Shown here piece by piece: positions 14,141 to 22,715 of a DNA stretch of 64,000 nucleotides. The stretch is taken from contig JAETSQ010000006.1 in the NCBI GenBank assembly GCA_021769525.1, positions 1 to 64,000 on the forward strand, given 5' to 3'. The notes under the pieces were generated by a model that saw only the letters and a list, made by a program, of their open reading frames with translations, ran no database searches and was not told the origin of the DNA. The position numbers were made by a program, and so were the translations under genes. This DNA is from Oscillospiraceae bacterium (lineage in GTDB: Bacteria > Bacillota > Clostridia > Oscillospirales > Ruminococcaceae). Within the stretch, counting starts at the first letter, position 1. Each line of letters starts with the position of its first letter.

Positions 14141-15988
14141 ATGACCGGAAAACAGAAGAAAACGCTGTACCGCATCCTCCTGAGCGGCGTCCTCTTTGCC
14201 CTGGGGCTGCTGCTGCCCCTGGAGGGGATCGGAAGGCTCTGCATCCTCCTGGCGGCCTATGCCGTCATCGGCTGGGATGTCCTCTGGCGGGCGGCGCGGA
14301 ACATCGTAAACGGCCAGGTCTTTGATGAGAACTTCCTGATGGCCCTGGCTACCGTGGGGGCCTTCTTTACCGGGGAATATCCGGAGGCGGTGGCGGTGAT
14401 GCTCTTCTACCAGATCGGGGAGCTGTTCCAGAGCGTGGCGGTGGGCCGTTCCCGCCGCTCCATCGCCGCCCTGATGGACATCCGCCCGGACTACGCCAAC
14501 ATCGAGGAGAACGGCGTCCTCCGGCAGGTGGACCCGGAGGAGGTGGCGGTGGGGGATACCATCGTCATCAAGGCCGGGGAGCGTGTCCCCCTGGACGGGG
14601 TGGTGCTGGAGGGGACCTCCTCCCTGGATACCGCCGCCCTCACCGGGGAGAGCCTGCCCCGCTCCGTGGCCCCCGGCGATGGGGTGGTCAGCGGCTGCGT
14701 CAACCAGAGCGGCCTGCTGCGGGTGCGCACCACCAAGGTGTACGGGGAATCCACCGTGGCCCGCATCCTGGACCTGGTGGAAAACGCCAGCTCCAAAAAG
14801 GCTAAGGTGGAAAATTTCATCACCCGGTTTGCCCGGTACTACACCCCCGTAGTGGTGGTGGCGGCGGTGCTGCTGGTCGTCCTCTCCCCGCTCCTCACCC
14901 CGGTGAGTTGGCCGGAGGGCATCCACCGGGCCCTCATCTTCCTGGTGATCTCCTGTCCCTGCGCCCTGGTGATCTCGGTGCCCCTCAGCTTCTTTGGGGG
15001 CATCGGGGGGGAGTCCAAGATCGGCGTGCTGGTAAAGGGCAGCAGTTACCTGGAGGCCCTGGCGGATACCGAGGTGGTGGTCTTTGACAAGACCGGCACC
15101 CTCACCAAGGGGGTCTTCCGGGTGACGGCCATCCATCCCCAAGGCGTGGGGGAGGCGGAGCTGCTGGAGCTTGGCGCTCTGGCGGAAAGTTACTCGGAGC
15201 ACCCCATCTCCCACTCCCTCCGGAGGGCCTGGGGGAAGGAGCCGGACGCCGCCCGCCTGGGTGCGGTAGAGGAGCTTTCCGGCCGGGGCGTGCGTGCGGT
15301 GGTGGACGGGAGGACCGTCCTGGCCGGCAACCGCAAGCTGATGGCGGAAAGCGGCATCCCCTGCGAGGACTGCGAAAGGATCGGGACCATCGTCCACCTG
15401 GCGGTGGACGGGGCCTACGCCGGGCACATCGTCATCTCCGATGAGGTGAAGCCGGACGCCGGGGAGGCCATCGCCGCCCTCCGGGCCGGAGGCGTCAAAA
15501 AGACGGTGATGCTCACCGGGGACGCCAAGGAGGTGGGGGAGGCCGTGGCCAAAGAGCTGGGCCTGGACGAGGTCCACAGCCAGCTTCTCCCCGGAGACAA
15601 GGTGGCCCAGGTGGAGCGGCTCTTGGGGGAGACCTCCCGGAAGGGAAAGCTGGCCTTTGTGGGGGACGGCATCAACGACGCGCCGGTCCTCTCCAGAGCG
15701 GACGTGGGCATCGCCATGGGGGGGCTGGGCTCCGACGCGGCCATCGAGGCGGCGGACGTGGTGCTGATGGACGACGCCATCGGGAAGCTCCCGGCGGCCA
15801 TCGCCATCGCCCGGCGGACCCTGGCCATCGCCCGGCAGAACATCGTCTTCGCCCTGGCGGTGAAGGGGGCCGTCCTCCTCCTGGGGGCCTTCGGAATGGC
15901 CAATATGTGGGAGGCTGTTTTCGCCGACGTGGGGGTCTCGGTCATCGCCATCCTCAACGCCATGCGGGCCCTGAAGGTGCAGGGGTAA
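14141..15988 (+). CDS. zntA: Zinc/cadmium/lead-exporting P1B-2 type ATPase
   Basis: 615 residues. Motifs in order: TALTGES (actuator), SCPCALVIS (membrane metal site, about 272-274), DKTGTLTKG (phosphorylated Asp near 316), SEHPIS (HP motif), and GDGINDAP. The last two helices contain a Lys (ALAVKGAVLL) and an Asp (FADVGVSVIAILNA), the signature of P1B-2 pumps specific for Zn, Cd and Pb rather than copper. No N-terminal HMA domain is present; it is supplied by the small gene just upstream. The start at 14141 has AAGAAGGGG upstream. It is controlled with the ArsR repressor at 13510. The name cadA would be equally fair. Confidence 0.93.
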   Translation: MTGKQKKTLYRILLSGVLFALGLLLPLEGIGRLCILLAAYAVIGWDVLWRAARNIVNGQVFDENFLMALATVGAFFTGEYPEAVAVMLFYQIGELFQSVAVGRSRRSIAALMDIRPDYANIEENGVLRQVDPEEVAVGDTIVIKAGERVPLDGVVLEGTSSLDTAALTGESLPRSVAPGDGVVSGCVNQSGLLRVRTTKVYGESTVARILDLVENASSKKAKVENFITRFARYYTPVVVVAAVLLVVLSPLLTPVSWPEGIHRALIFLVISCPCALVISVPLSFFGGIGGESKIGVLVKGSSYLEALADTEVVVFDKTGTLTKGVFRVTAIHPQGVGEAELLELGALAESYSEHPISHSLRRAWGKEPDAARLGAVEELSGRGVRAVVDGRTVLAGNRKLMAESGIPCEDCERIGTIVHLAVDGAYAGHIVISDEVKPDAGEAIAALRAGGVKKTVMLTGDAKEVGEAVAKELGLDEVHSQLLPGDKVAQVERLLGETSRKGKLAFVGDGINDAPVLSRADVGIAMGGLGSDAAIEAADVVLMDDAIGKLPAAIAIARRTLAIARQNIVFALAVKGAVLLLGAFGMANMWEAVFADVGVSVIAILNAMRALKVQG

Positions 15989-16006
15989 AGGGCAGCGCCG
16001 GGCTAT

Positions 16007-16132
16007 CTCTTCTTTTTTCTCACTGGTGAGAAAAAAGAAGCAAAAAAGAACCACCGGGGTGCCCCCGGTGCCTCGCCCTACACGGCCTTCGGCCTTACCT
16101 TGGCAGAGAACGCAAGTGACTGCCTGGAGCCT
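16007..16132 (+). repeat. Polypurine hairpin repeat, variant form, downstream of zntA
   Basis: CTTCTTTTTTCTCA-ctgg-TGAGAAAAAAGAAG is followed by CACCGGGG/CCCCCGGTG and by GTGACTGCCTGGAGCC. The last block and its flanks recur after the variant copy at 60287-60435, so the repeat unit is about 130 bp long. It begins 19 bp after the zntA stop. Confidence 0.7.
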
Positions 16133-16160
16133 TAGATTCTGCGCTGTTTTGTCAAGGACT

Positions 16161-16243
16161 TTGGCCGTTCTTCTTTTTGCTTCTTTTTCTTCTTTCGCAA
16201 GAAGAAAAAGAAGGCAGGGGCTGGGGCGGCAGCCCCAGATTGG
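16161..16243 (-). repeat. Polypurine double-hairpin repeat, copy 2
   Basis: The same unit as at 834-910: TTGGCCGTTCTTCTTTTTG, the 15-bp polypyrimidine/polypurine stem with loop TCGC, then a GGGGCTG/CAGCCCC hairpin. Unlike other copies, no minus-strand gene ends next to it; the neighbour is the suf promoter. The 340-bp gap 15989-16329 holds these two repeats and that promoter. Confidence 0.78.
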
Positions 16244-16264
16244 CATAAAAAGCGGCGGCCGCGG

Positions 16265-16293
16265 TTGTATTTCCCCACAAATTGTGGTACAGT
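16265..16293 (+). promoter_or_regulatory. Promoter of the minimal suf operon with spacer palindrome
   Basis: TTGTAT (16265-16270), a 17-bp spacer and TACAGT (16288-16293). The spacer holds a perfect 13-bp palindrome CCACAAATTGTGG (16275-16287), a likely repressor site, perhaps for an Rrf2-type regulator. The boxes are weak, consistent with regulation. Confidence 0.6.
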
Positions 16294-16329
16294 ATCTGTG
16301 TTATCACACGCTTGCAAGGAGGCATACCG

Positions 16330-17061
16330 ATGCTGAAACTGGAACACCTCACCTGGGAGGCCCCCGGCGGCGCCCAGGTCCTCCGGGGGATCGACCTCAC
16401 CATCCCGGACGGAAAGCTCACTGTTATCACCGGCCCCAACGGCGGCGGCAAGACCACCATCGCCAAGCTGGTGGCGGGGCTGGAGACCCCCAGCGGCGGG
16501 CGCATCCTCCTGGACGGGGAGGACATCACCGGCCTGGACGTCACCAGCCGGGCCAAGCGGGGTCTGAGCTACGCCTTCCAGCAGCCGGTGCGCTTCAAGG
16601 GGCTCACCGTCCGGGACCTGCTGGAGCTGGCGGGGGGCGGCAGCCTTTCGGAGGAGCAGCTCTGCACCATCCTAAGCCGGGTGGGGCTCTGCGCCAGGGA
16701 ATATATGGACCGGGAGGTGGACGCCGCCCTCTCCGGCGGGGAGATCAAGCGCATCGAGATCGCCACCGTCCTGGCCCGGCACAGCCGCCTTTCCATCTTC
16801 GATGAGCCGGAGGCGGGCATCGACCTTTGGAGCTTCCAGAACCTCATCCAGGTGTTCCGGGAGCTGCGGGAGGGCCTGCGGGGGGCGGTGGTGGTCATCT
16901 CCCACCAGGAGAGGATCCTTTCCATTGCGGACAACCTGGTGGTGGTGGCCGGCGGCCGGGTGCAGGACCAGGGGCCGGGAGAAAAGCTGCTGCCGGGGCT
17001 CCTTAGGGGCGAAGGACACGGGGCCTGTCCCGTCTGCCCCAGAGAGGGGGAAGAAGGATGA
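16330..17061 (+). CDS. sufC: SufC-like ABC ATPase of a minimal Fe-S assembly system (SmsC)
   Basis: 243 residues. Walker A GPNGGGKTT (about 37-45), ABC signature LSGGEIKRIEI, and Walker B LSIFDEPEAGIDLW all match SufC. SufC drives conformational change of the SufB/D scaffold on which Fe-S clusters are built. ATG at 16330 has AAGGAGG upstream; an upstream in-frame ATG lacks one. The stop overlaps the next ATG by 4 bases (ATGA), so the two are translationally coupled. With no sufD, sufS or sufU next to it, the pair fits the two-gene SUF-like minimal system. Confidence 0.9.
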   Translation: MLKLEHLTWEAPGGAQVLRGIDLTIPDGKLTVITGPNGGGKTTIAKLVAGLETPSGGRILLDGEDITGLDVTSRAKRGLSYAFQQPVRFKGLTVRDLLELAGGGSLSEEQLCTILSRVGLCAREYMDREVDAALSGGEIKRIEIATVLARHSRLSIFDEPEAGIDLWSFQNLIQVFRELREGLRGAVVVISHQERILSIADNLVVVAGGRVQDQGPGEKLLPGLLRGEGHGACPVCPREGEEG

Positions 17062-17975
17062 ACCAGATCACAAAGGACCTCCTGCGGGAGGTGTCCGAGT
17101 GGACCGGGGAGTTCCCCGGCGCCTACAACATCCGGGAGGACGGGGCCTCCGCCGGCCGCCGCTCCACCGAGAATATCTCCATCGAGACCAAGGCCGACGG
17201 CCCCGGCCTGGTGATCCGGGTGCGCCCCGGCACCAAGGGGGAGACGGTCTCCATCCCCGCCCTGGTGACCAAGGGGGGCATCGACGACCTGGTGTACAAC
17301 GACTTCTTCATCGGCGAGGGGGCGGACATCACCATCGTGGCCGGGTGCGGCGTCCACACCGAGGACGGCAGCTCCTCCCGCCACAACGGCATCCACCGCT
17401 TCTTCCTGGAGAAGGATGCCCATGTAAAATACCTGGAAAAGCACCTGGGCACCGGCCACGGGGCGGGGCTGCGCTCCATCGACCCGGTGACCGAGATCGT
17501 CCTGGGGGAGGGGGCCCTCCTGGAAATGGACACCAGCCAGCTGGGCGGGGTGGACCGCAGCACCCGGCGCACCACCGCCGTGGCCGCCGCCGGCGCCAAG
17601 CTGCTGGTGCGGGAACGGCTGCTCACCCAGGGGACCCAGGAGGCGCGGACCGAGTTTTCGGTCCAGTTGGACGGGGAGGACTCCGGCGCGGACATCATCT
17701 CCCGGTCGGTGGCGCGGGGAAGGTCCCGGCAGCAGTACCGCTCCAAGATCATCGGCAACGCCCGGTGCAGCGGACATTCGGAGTGCGATGCCATCATCGG
17801 GGAGCAGGGGGCCGTGGACGCCGCCCCCGCCCTCATCGCCAACCATGTGGACGCTGCCCTCATCCACGAGGCCGCCATCGGCAAGATCGCCGGGGAGCAG
17901 CTGCTGAAGCTGCGCACCCTGGGCCTCACCGAGGAGGAGGCGGAGGAGCGCATCGTGGCGGGATTCCTCAAATAA
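17058..17975 (+). CDS. sufB: SufB/SufD-like scaffold protein (SmsB)
   Basis: 305 residues, much shorter than classical SufB (about 470) and near the size of the minimal scaffold. The beta-helix core is seen in the middle, and the C-terminal signature GHSECDAIIGEQG, followed by NHVDAALIHEAAIGKI, matches the SufB region carrying the cluster-assembly Cys and conserved His/Glu. It should form the scaffold with the SufC-like ATPase encoded immediately upstream. The start ATG overlaps the previous stop. A terminator follows at 17988. Confidence 0.88.
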   Translation: MNQITKDLLREVSEWTGEFPGAYNIREDGASAGRRSTENISIETKADGPGLVIRVRPGTKGETVSIPALVTKGGIDDLVYNDFFIGEGADITIVAGCGVHTEDGSSSRHNGIHRFFLEKDAHVKYLEKHLGTGHGAGLRSIDPVTEIVLGEGALLEMDTSQLGGVDRSTRRTTAVAAAGAKLLVRERLLTQGTQEARTEFSVQLDGEDSGADIISRSVARGRSRQQYRSKIIGNARCSGHSECDAIIGEQGAVDAAPALIANHVDAALIHEAAIGKIAGEQLLKLRTLGLTEEEAEERIVAGFLK

Positions 17976-17987
17976 GAAGAAGAGAAA

Positions 17988-18018
17988 ACGGCCGGGGCCC
18001 GCGCTCCGGCTGTTTTTT
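17988..18018 (+). terminator. Terminator of the suf pair
   Basis: Stem ACGGCCGG/CCGGCTGT (one G-U pair) with a GC-rich loop, followed by six Ts. Confidence 0.7.
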
Positions 18019-18092
18019 GTGCCTTGGGCCGGAAAAGCGAAAAACCAGCGTATCCACCAAAAAAATGCTGTAAATTTTAGGCAAAACGCATC

Positions 18093-18148
18093 TTGCGGCG
18101 GGGAAAGCATCTGTCTTATAATATAAGCAGTTGCTTAAATGATAAGCA
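18093..18148 (+). promoter_or_regulatory. Promoter and multi-half-site operator of the psuK operon
   Basis: TTGCGG (18093-18098), an 18-bp spacer and TATAAT (18117-18122). The -10 lies inside the palindrome CTTATA-a-TATAAG. Just downstream are three half sites: TAAGCA-GT-TGCTTA-AATGA-TAAGCA (18124-18148). Such an array suggests cooperative binding by the helix-turn-helix of the gene's own product. Confidence 0.65.
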
Positions 18149-18177
18149 GAAAACGAAGCAGCGGGGGAGGGAGGCAG

Positions 18178-19311
18178 ATGACCGAGCGGGAGCGGCAGAT
18201 CATGGACCTGCTGCGCCAGGACCCCATGCTCTCCCAGGGGGAGATGGCAAGGCGCCTGGGCATCACCCGGTCCTCGGTGGGGGTCCACCTGGCAAACCTG
18301 GGCAAAAAGGGGCATATCCTGGGCAAGGGGTACGTCCTTTCCGAGCGGGAGGAGCGGTACGTCGTGGGCATCGGGGCGGCCAACATCGACCTGATGGGCC
18401 GCAGCCGGGCGCCCCTGGTGATGGAGGACTCCAACCCCGGCTTTATCGGTATGTCGGTGGGAGGCGTGACCCATAATATCTGCGAAAACGCCGCCCGGAT
18501 GGGCGCCCCGGTGAAGCTCATCACCGCCGTGGGGGACGACGTCTACGGGGAGAAGATCCGCCGGGAATGCCAGGCGGCGGGGATCGATACCTCCGGCTTC
18601 CTGGTGTCGGAGGGGGACAGCTCCTCCACCTACCTTTCCCTCCACGACCACAACGGGGAGATGGCGGTAGCCATGTCCGATATGCGGGTGCTGCAAAAGC
18701 TCTCGGTGGAGTTCCTGAAAGGGAAGAACAGCGTCCTGCGGGGGGCCGGGGCCATCGTGATGGACTGCGGCCTGCCGGAGGAGATATTGGAGTACACAGC
18801 CGCCGCCTACGGCGGGGAGATCCCTGTCTTTGTGGACCCGGTGAGCACCGCCTACGCCAAAAAGCTCCGGGGGCGGCTGCGGGGGCTTTACACCGTCAAG
18901 CCCAACCTCCTGGAGGCGGAGATCCTGGCGGAAATGCGGATCACCACCGGGGAGGAGCTGGCGGAGGCCGCCCGGCGCATCGTCGGCCAGGGCCTCGCCC
19001 AGGTGGTGGTGAGCCTGGGCCGGGAGGGGGTCTACTACCGGGACCGGGAGGGCCGCTCCCTCTGGGTCCGGGGGGGGGCCATGGAGGTGGTGAACGCCAC
19101 CGGCGCCGGAGACGCCTTTATGGGCGGGCTGGTCTACTCCCACCTGCAGGGCTGGCCGCCGGAAAAAGCCCTTCCCTTTGCGGTGGCGGCCTCCCGCATG
19201 GCCATTGCCCACCAGAACACCATCAACCCCGGCATCAGCGCCGAGAATGTCCTGGCGGTGATGGAACGGGATCGGATCACCATCGCGGAGCCTTCCCCTT
19301 TGCGCCTGTAA
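18178..19311 (+). CDS. psuK: PfkB-family pseudouridine kinase with N-terminal HTH
   Basis: 377 residues. A winged-helix domain (about 1-60, MARRLGITRSSVGVHLANL) is fused to a PfkB/ribokinase domain: VVGIGAANIDLMG near 65-77, PNLLEAEIL, and the catalytic NATGAGDAFMGG near 303-314. The domain order matches YeiI-type kinases. Phosphorylation of pseudouridine to its 5'-phosphate is inferred because psuG follows 43 bp downstream. ATG at 18178 has GGGAGGGAGG upstream; an in-frame ATG 39 bp earlier does not. The HTH may repress the operon through the half sites at 18124-18148, making the kinase its own sensor. Confidence 0.85.
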   Translation: MTERERQIMDLLRQDPMLSQGEMARRLGITRSSVGVHLANLGKKGHILGKGYVLSEREERYVVGIGAANIDLMGRSRAPLVMEDSNPGFIGMSVGGVTHNICENAARMGAPVKLITAVGDDVYGEKIRRECQAAGIDTSGFLVSEGDSSSTYLSLHDHNGEMAVAMSDMRVLQKLSVEFLKGKNSVLRGAGAIVMDCGLPEEILEYTAAAYGGEIPVFVDPVSTAYAKKLRGRLRGLYTVKPNLLEAEILAEMRITTGEELAEAARRIVGQGLAQVVVSLGREGVYYRDREGRSLWVRGGAMEVVNATGAGDAFMGGLVYSHLQGWPPEKALPFAVAASRMAIAHQNTINPGISAENVLAVMERDRITIAEPSPLRL

Positions 19312-19354
19312 ACCTACATAATCATAGAACATCATGAAAAGGAGAAAAACTGCC

Positions 19355-20275
19355 ATGAACATCCAAAAGTACCTGTCCGTTGCCCCAGAGATCGCCGAGG
19401 CCGTAAAGGCCGGAAAGCCGGTGGTGGCCCTGGAGTCCACCATCCTCTCCCATGGGATGCCCTACCCGGAGAACTGGGAGTTCTCCCACAAGGTGGAGGA
19501 GATCATCCGGGGGGAGGGGGCCATCCCCGCCACCACCGCCATCATCGGCGGCAAGCTGAAGGTGGGCCTCACCGCCGATGAGCTGGAGCTGATGTGCAAG
19601 GACCCCACCGTGGGCAAGGTGAGCCGCCGGGATGTGGCGGTGTACCTGGCTACCGGCAAGACCGGGGCCACCACCGTAGCCACCACCATGATGCTGGCGG
19701 AGATGGCGGGCATCCGGGTATTTGCCACCGGCGGCATCGGCGGCGTGCACCGGGGGGCGGAGACCACCTTTGATATTTCCGCGGACCTCCAGGAGCTGGC
19801 GAACACCGGTGTCGCCGTGGTCTGCGCCGGGGCCAAGTCCCTGCTGGACATCCCCAAGACGCTGGAGTACCTGGAGACCATGGGCGTCCCCGTCCTGGGG
19901 ATGGACACCGACGATTTCCCCGCCTTCTACTGCCGCAAGAGCGGCTGCAAGGTGGATGTGAACGTCCCGGATGCCGCCACCGCTGCCAAGATCCTGCGGA
20001 CCAAGTGGGACCTGGGTCTCAAAGGGGGCTTTGTCATCGCCAACCCCATCCCCAAGGAGTACGAGCTGGACTATAACGAGATGGAGGCGGTGATAAACCG
20101 CGCCCTGGAGGCCGCCAAGGCGGAGGGCATCCACGGCAAGGACACCACCCCCTTCCTCCTGGCCCACATCAAGGACTACACCAAGGGGGTCTCCCTGGCC
20201 TCCAATCTCCAGCTGGCCTACAACAACGCCCGGACGGCGGCCCGGATCGCCATCGAGTATTCCAAGTTAGCCTGA
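19355..20275 (+). CDS. psuG: Pseudouridine-5'-phosphate glycosidase
   Basis: 306 residues of the IndA/PsuG family. It has VALESTILSHGMPYP near 26-40, RDVAVYLATGKTGATT with the conserved Lys, and GAKSLLDIPKTLEYLE with the second Lys. The enzyme cleaves the C-C glycosidic bond of pseudouridine 5'-phosphate to uracil and ribose 5-phosphate, using the product of the kinase encoded upstream. ATG at 19355 has AAAAGGAG upstream (spacing about 11); an earlier ATG at 19334 has none. It is in an operon with psuK, the patatin gene and the nucleoside hydrolase. Confidence 0.93.
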   Translation: MNIQKYLSVAPEIAEAVKAGKPVVALESTILSHGMPYPENWEFSHKVEEIIRGEGAIPATTAIIGGKLKVGLTADELELMCKDPTVGKVSRRDVAVYLATGKTGATTVATTMMLAEMAGIRVFATGGIGGVHRGAETTFDISADLQELANTGVAVVCAGAKSLLDIPKTLEYLETMGVPVLGMDTDDFPAFYCRKSGCKVDVNVPDAATAAKILRTKWDLGLKGGFVIANPIPKEYELDYNEMEAVINRALEAAKAEGIHGKDTTPFLLAHIKDYTKGVSLASNLQLAYNNARTAARIAIEYSKLA

Positions 20276-20291
20276 TAACAGGAGGTGCTCC

Positions 20292-21599
20292 ATGCCCGCT
20301 GCCAATCCGTCCAAACAAAACCGCGCCGTCGTCCTGGGGGGCGGCGGCGCCAAGGGGGCCTACCAGATCGGCGTCTGGCAGGCTCTGCGGGAGCTGGGGA
20401 TGGACTACCGGGTGGTCACCGGCACCTCGGTGGGGGCCCTCAATGGGGCCCTGATGGCCCAGGGGGAATTTGAGGCCGCCTACGACCTGTGGTGGAACAT
20501 GGACAACGCCCAGGTGATGGAGGGCATCCCCAGCGCCGATGACACCCTGGACAGCCGCCTGGCCGTCTACCGGGCCTTTGTCCGGGAGATGGTGACAAAG
20601 GGCGGGGTGGACATCTCCCCCCTGGAGAGCACCATCCGCGGCATACTGGACGAGGAGAAGCTGCGCCAAAGCGGGGTGGAGTACGGCATCGTCACGGTGG
20701 ATATGACCACCCTCACTCCGGTACAGCTCTTCCTGCGGGATATGCCCCAGGGCTCCGCCGCGGACTATATGATCGCCTCCGCCTCCTGTTTCCCCGCCTT
20801 CAAGCCCCGCACCATCGAAAAATCCCGGTTCATCGACGGGGGGTACTATGACAACCTCCCGGTGGAGATGGCCGTCCGGGCCGGGGTGGAGCTTGCCGAA
20901 ATTTGGGTGGTGGATGTGGACGGCGTGGGCATCCGGCGGAGCTTCCGCCCGGAGGTGCCGGTGCGCACCGTCCGCAGCTGCTGGGACCTGGGGAACTTCC
21001 TGATCTTTGAAAAGGACCAGTGCCGCCGGAACATCCGCCTGGGGTACCTGGACGCCATGAAGACCGCCGGGGCCTGCGACGGCCGGGCCTACGCCTTCCC
21101 CGCCGGGGAGGAGGAGCGGCTGCGCCTGCGGTACGGCCCCGCCCTGGAGGAGCTCTGCCGCCGCCTGCTGGAGCCCCTGGGGGAGAAGGCCCGCTCCGCC
21201 GTGGAGGGGGCCGCCCTGGCCCGGCTGCGGGGGGACCTGCGCCGCCGCCGGATGAAGGCGGACCTACTCCTGGCCGCCGCCGAGACCGCCGGGGAGCTGC
21301 TGGGTCTGGACCCCACCCGCCGCTACACCATGGAGGAGTTCTCCGCCGCCCTGGGGGAGCGTGTCCGGGTGGAACGGGGCAAGAGCGGGGAGCGGGACCT
21401 TACCCCCGATACCCTGCCGAAGGAGGGAGCCGGCCTGGGGGAGGCCCTGGCCGCCCTGGGGAAGGAGCTGGCCCTCCTGACGGTGATGGAGAACCTGGCC
21501 CAGCTTTTGGAAGGGGGCGAGCCCCTGCTGCGGCCGGAGCTCCTGGCCATCGCCCTGCCCAGGGAGCTGCTGGCAAGTCTGTTTTTGCTCATCCTGTGA
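20292..21599 (+). CDS. Patatin-like phospholipase family protein
   Basis: 435 residues. The oxyanion loop GGGGAKGAYQIG is at about 14-25, nucleophile elbow GTSVG at about 43-47, and the dyad partner FIDGGYYDN at about 179-187. The catalytic Ser-Asp pair is intact. The first 300 residues form the lipase; the last 130 are helical and unassigned. There is no signal peptide, so it acts in the cytoplasm or on the inner membrane face. ATG at 20292 has AGGAGGTG upstream. It sits between psuG and a nucleoside hydrolase with gaps of 16 and 33 bp, an unexpected place for a lipase. Confidence 0.88.
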   Translation: MPAANPSKQNRAVVLGGGGAKGAYQIGVWQALRELGMDYRVVTGTSVGALNGALMAQGEFEAAYDLWWNMDNAQVMEGIPSADDTLDSRLAVYRAFVREMVTKGGVDISPLESTIRGILDEEKLRQSGVEYGIVTVDMTTLTPVQLFLRDMPQGSAADYMIASASCFPAFKPRTIEKSRFIDGGYYDNLPVEMAVRAGVELAEIWVVDVDGVGIRRSFRPEVPVRTVRSCWDLGNFLIFEKDQCRRNIRLGYLDAMKTAGACDGRAYAFPAGEEERLRLRYGPALEELCRRLLEPLGEKARSAVEGAALARLRGDLRRRRMKADLLLAAAETAGELLGLDPTRRYTMEEFSAALGERVRVERGKSGERDLTPDTLPKEGAGLGEALAALGKELALLTVMENLAQLLEGGEPLLRPELLAIALPRELLASLFLLIL

Positions 21600-21632
21600 T
21601 CCGGCCCCTATCCTAAAAGAAGGAGAATGAAA

Positions 21633-22637
21633 ATGTCTGACAAAATGAAAGTGATCCTGGACTGCGACACCGGCTCCGACGACGCGGTAGCCATCATGAT
21701 GGCTATCCTCTCCCCCAAGATCGACCTGCTGGGAGTGACCACCGTGGCGGGGAACAAGGAGATCAACTTCACCACCGATAACACCCTGCGGGTGGTGGAT
21801 ATGCTCCGCAGCGATACCCCGGTCTACCGGGGGTGTGCTACCTCCATGGTGGCAAAGCTGCTGCCCAACCGCCACGGGGACTACACCGGCATGACCGGCG
21901 TCAAGGCGGACAAGCTGGACGAGAAGGGGGAGGTCATCTCCTACCACCATGACTGCCTGCCCATGCCCGCCCCCGTAAGCCGGGAGCAGCCGGAGCACGG
22001 CGTCTGGTGGCTCATCGACACCCTGATGAAGTCGGAGGGGGACATCACCCTCATCCCCACCGGGCCGCTGACCAACATCGGTATGGCCCTGCGGCTGGAG
22101 CCCCGCATCGCGGAGAAGATAAAGCAGATCATCTTTATGGGGGGCGGCTTTAAGGTCTTTAACGCCACCGCCGCCTCGGAGTTCAACATCTGGGCCGACC
22201 CGGAGGCCGCCCAGATCGTCCTCACCAGCGGGGTCCGGACCATCACCATGGTGCCCCTGGACGCCACCCACCAGGCCAACTTCACCAGGGAGGACGAGGC
22301 GGAGCTGCGGAAGATCGGCACCCCCCTGGCCATCGCTGTGGCGGACCTGCTGGACGAGCGGATCGTTGCCTACAACGCCTACCAGCCCCAGGACCTCCCG
22401 GATTCCGCCCCCCTCCACGACGCCCTCTGTGTGGCCTACCTCCTGGACCCGGAGGTGCTGCGGGATGTCCGCCATATGCGGGTGGATGTGGACATGAGCG
22501 GCGGCTTTGCCGACGGCCAGACCATCTGTGACACCCGCGCCTACCCCGACCGCCCGGAGAACTGCTATGTGGCCCTGGGGGCCGACCGGCTGCGCTTCTC
22601 CCGGATGGTCATCGATATGATCCGGGCGTTCCGATAA
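21633..22637 (+). CDS. Nucleoside hydrolase (IunH/RihB family)
   Basis: 334 residues. The N-terminal calcium site is DCDTGSDDAV (D10, D12, D16, D17), followed by the NKEINFTTDN substrate segment and, near the C-terminus, PLHDALCVAYLLDP with the conserved His-Asp. It hydrolyses the N-glycosidic bond of ribonucleosides to base and ribose. With psuK and psuG it suggests an operon for breakdown of RNA-derived nucleosides. ATG at 21633 is chosen because GGAG lies 7 bases upstream; ATG 21627 is too close to it. Substrate preference cannot be told from sequence. Confidence 0.92.
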   Translation: MSDKMKVILDCDTGSDDAVAIMMAILSPKIDLLGVTTVAGNKEINFTTDNTLRVVDMLRSDTPVYRGCATSMVAKLLPNRHGDYTGMTGVKADKLDEKGEVISYHHDCLPMPAPVSREQPEHGVWWLIDTLMKSEGDITLIPTGPLTNIGMALRLEPRIAEKIKQIIFMGGGFKVFNATAASEFNIWADPEAAQIVLTSGVRTITMVPLDATHQANFTREDEAELRKIGTPLAIAVADLLDERIVAYNAYQPQDLPDSAPLHDALCVAYLLDPEVLRDVRHMRVDVDMSGGFADGQTICDTRAYPDRPENCYVALGADRLRFSRMVIDMIRAFR

Positions 22638-22668
22638 GGCAGCGTGCCAAAAAAATTTCCAAAAATTT

Positions 22669-22715
22669 GGGCTCCCTTTGCCGTTTCAGGCGGCAGAGGG
22701 AGCCCGATTTGTTTG
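22669..22715. terminator. Strong terminator, probably bidirectional
   Basis: A 15-bp stem (22669-22683 with 22691-22705, one wobble) and a TTTCAGG loop, with T-rich sequence after it and A-rich sequence before it. It ends the nucleoside operon and could also stop transcripts from dnaJ. Confidence 0.82.

Noticed and set aside
14021..16246. A 741-codon minus-strand frame opposite zntA
   Set aside because: Composition is typical of a shadow frame, and the P-type ATPase on the plus strand has every catalytic motif.
22669..22705. GGGCTCCC...GGGAGCCC palindrome as another REP copy
   Set aside because: Its arms differ from the CTCCCTC families, and T-rich flanks plus position after a stop codon make it a terminator.
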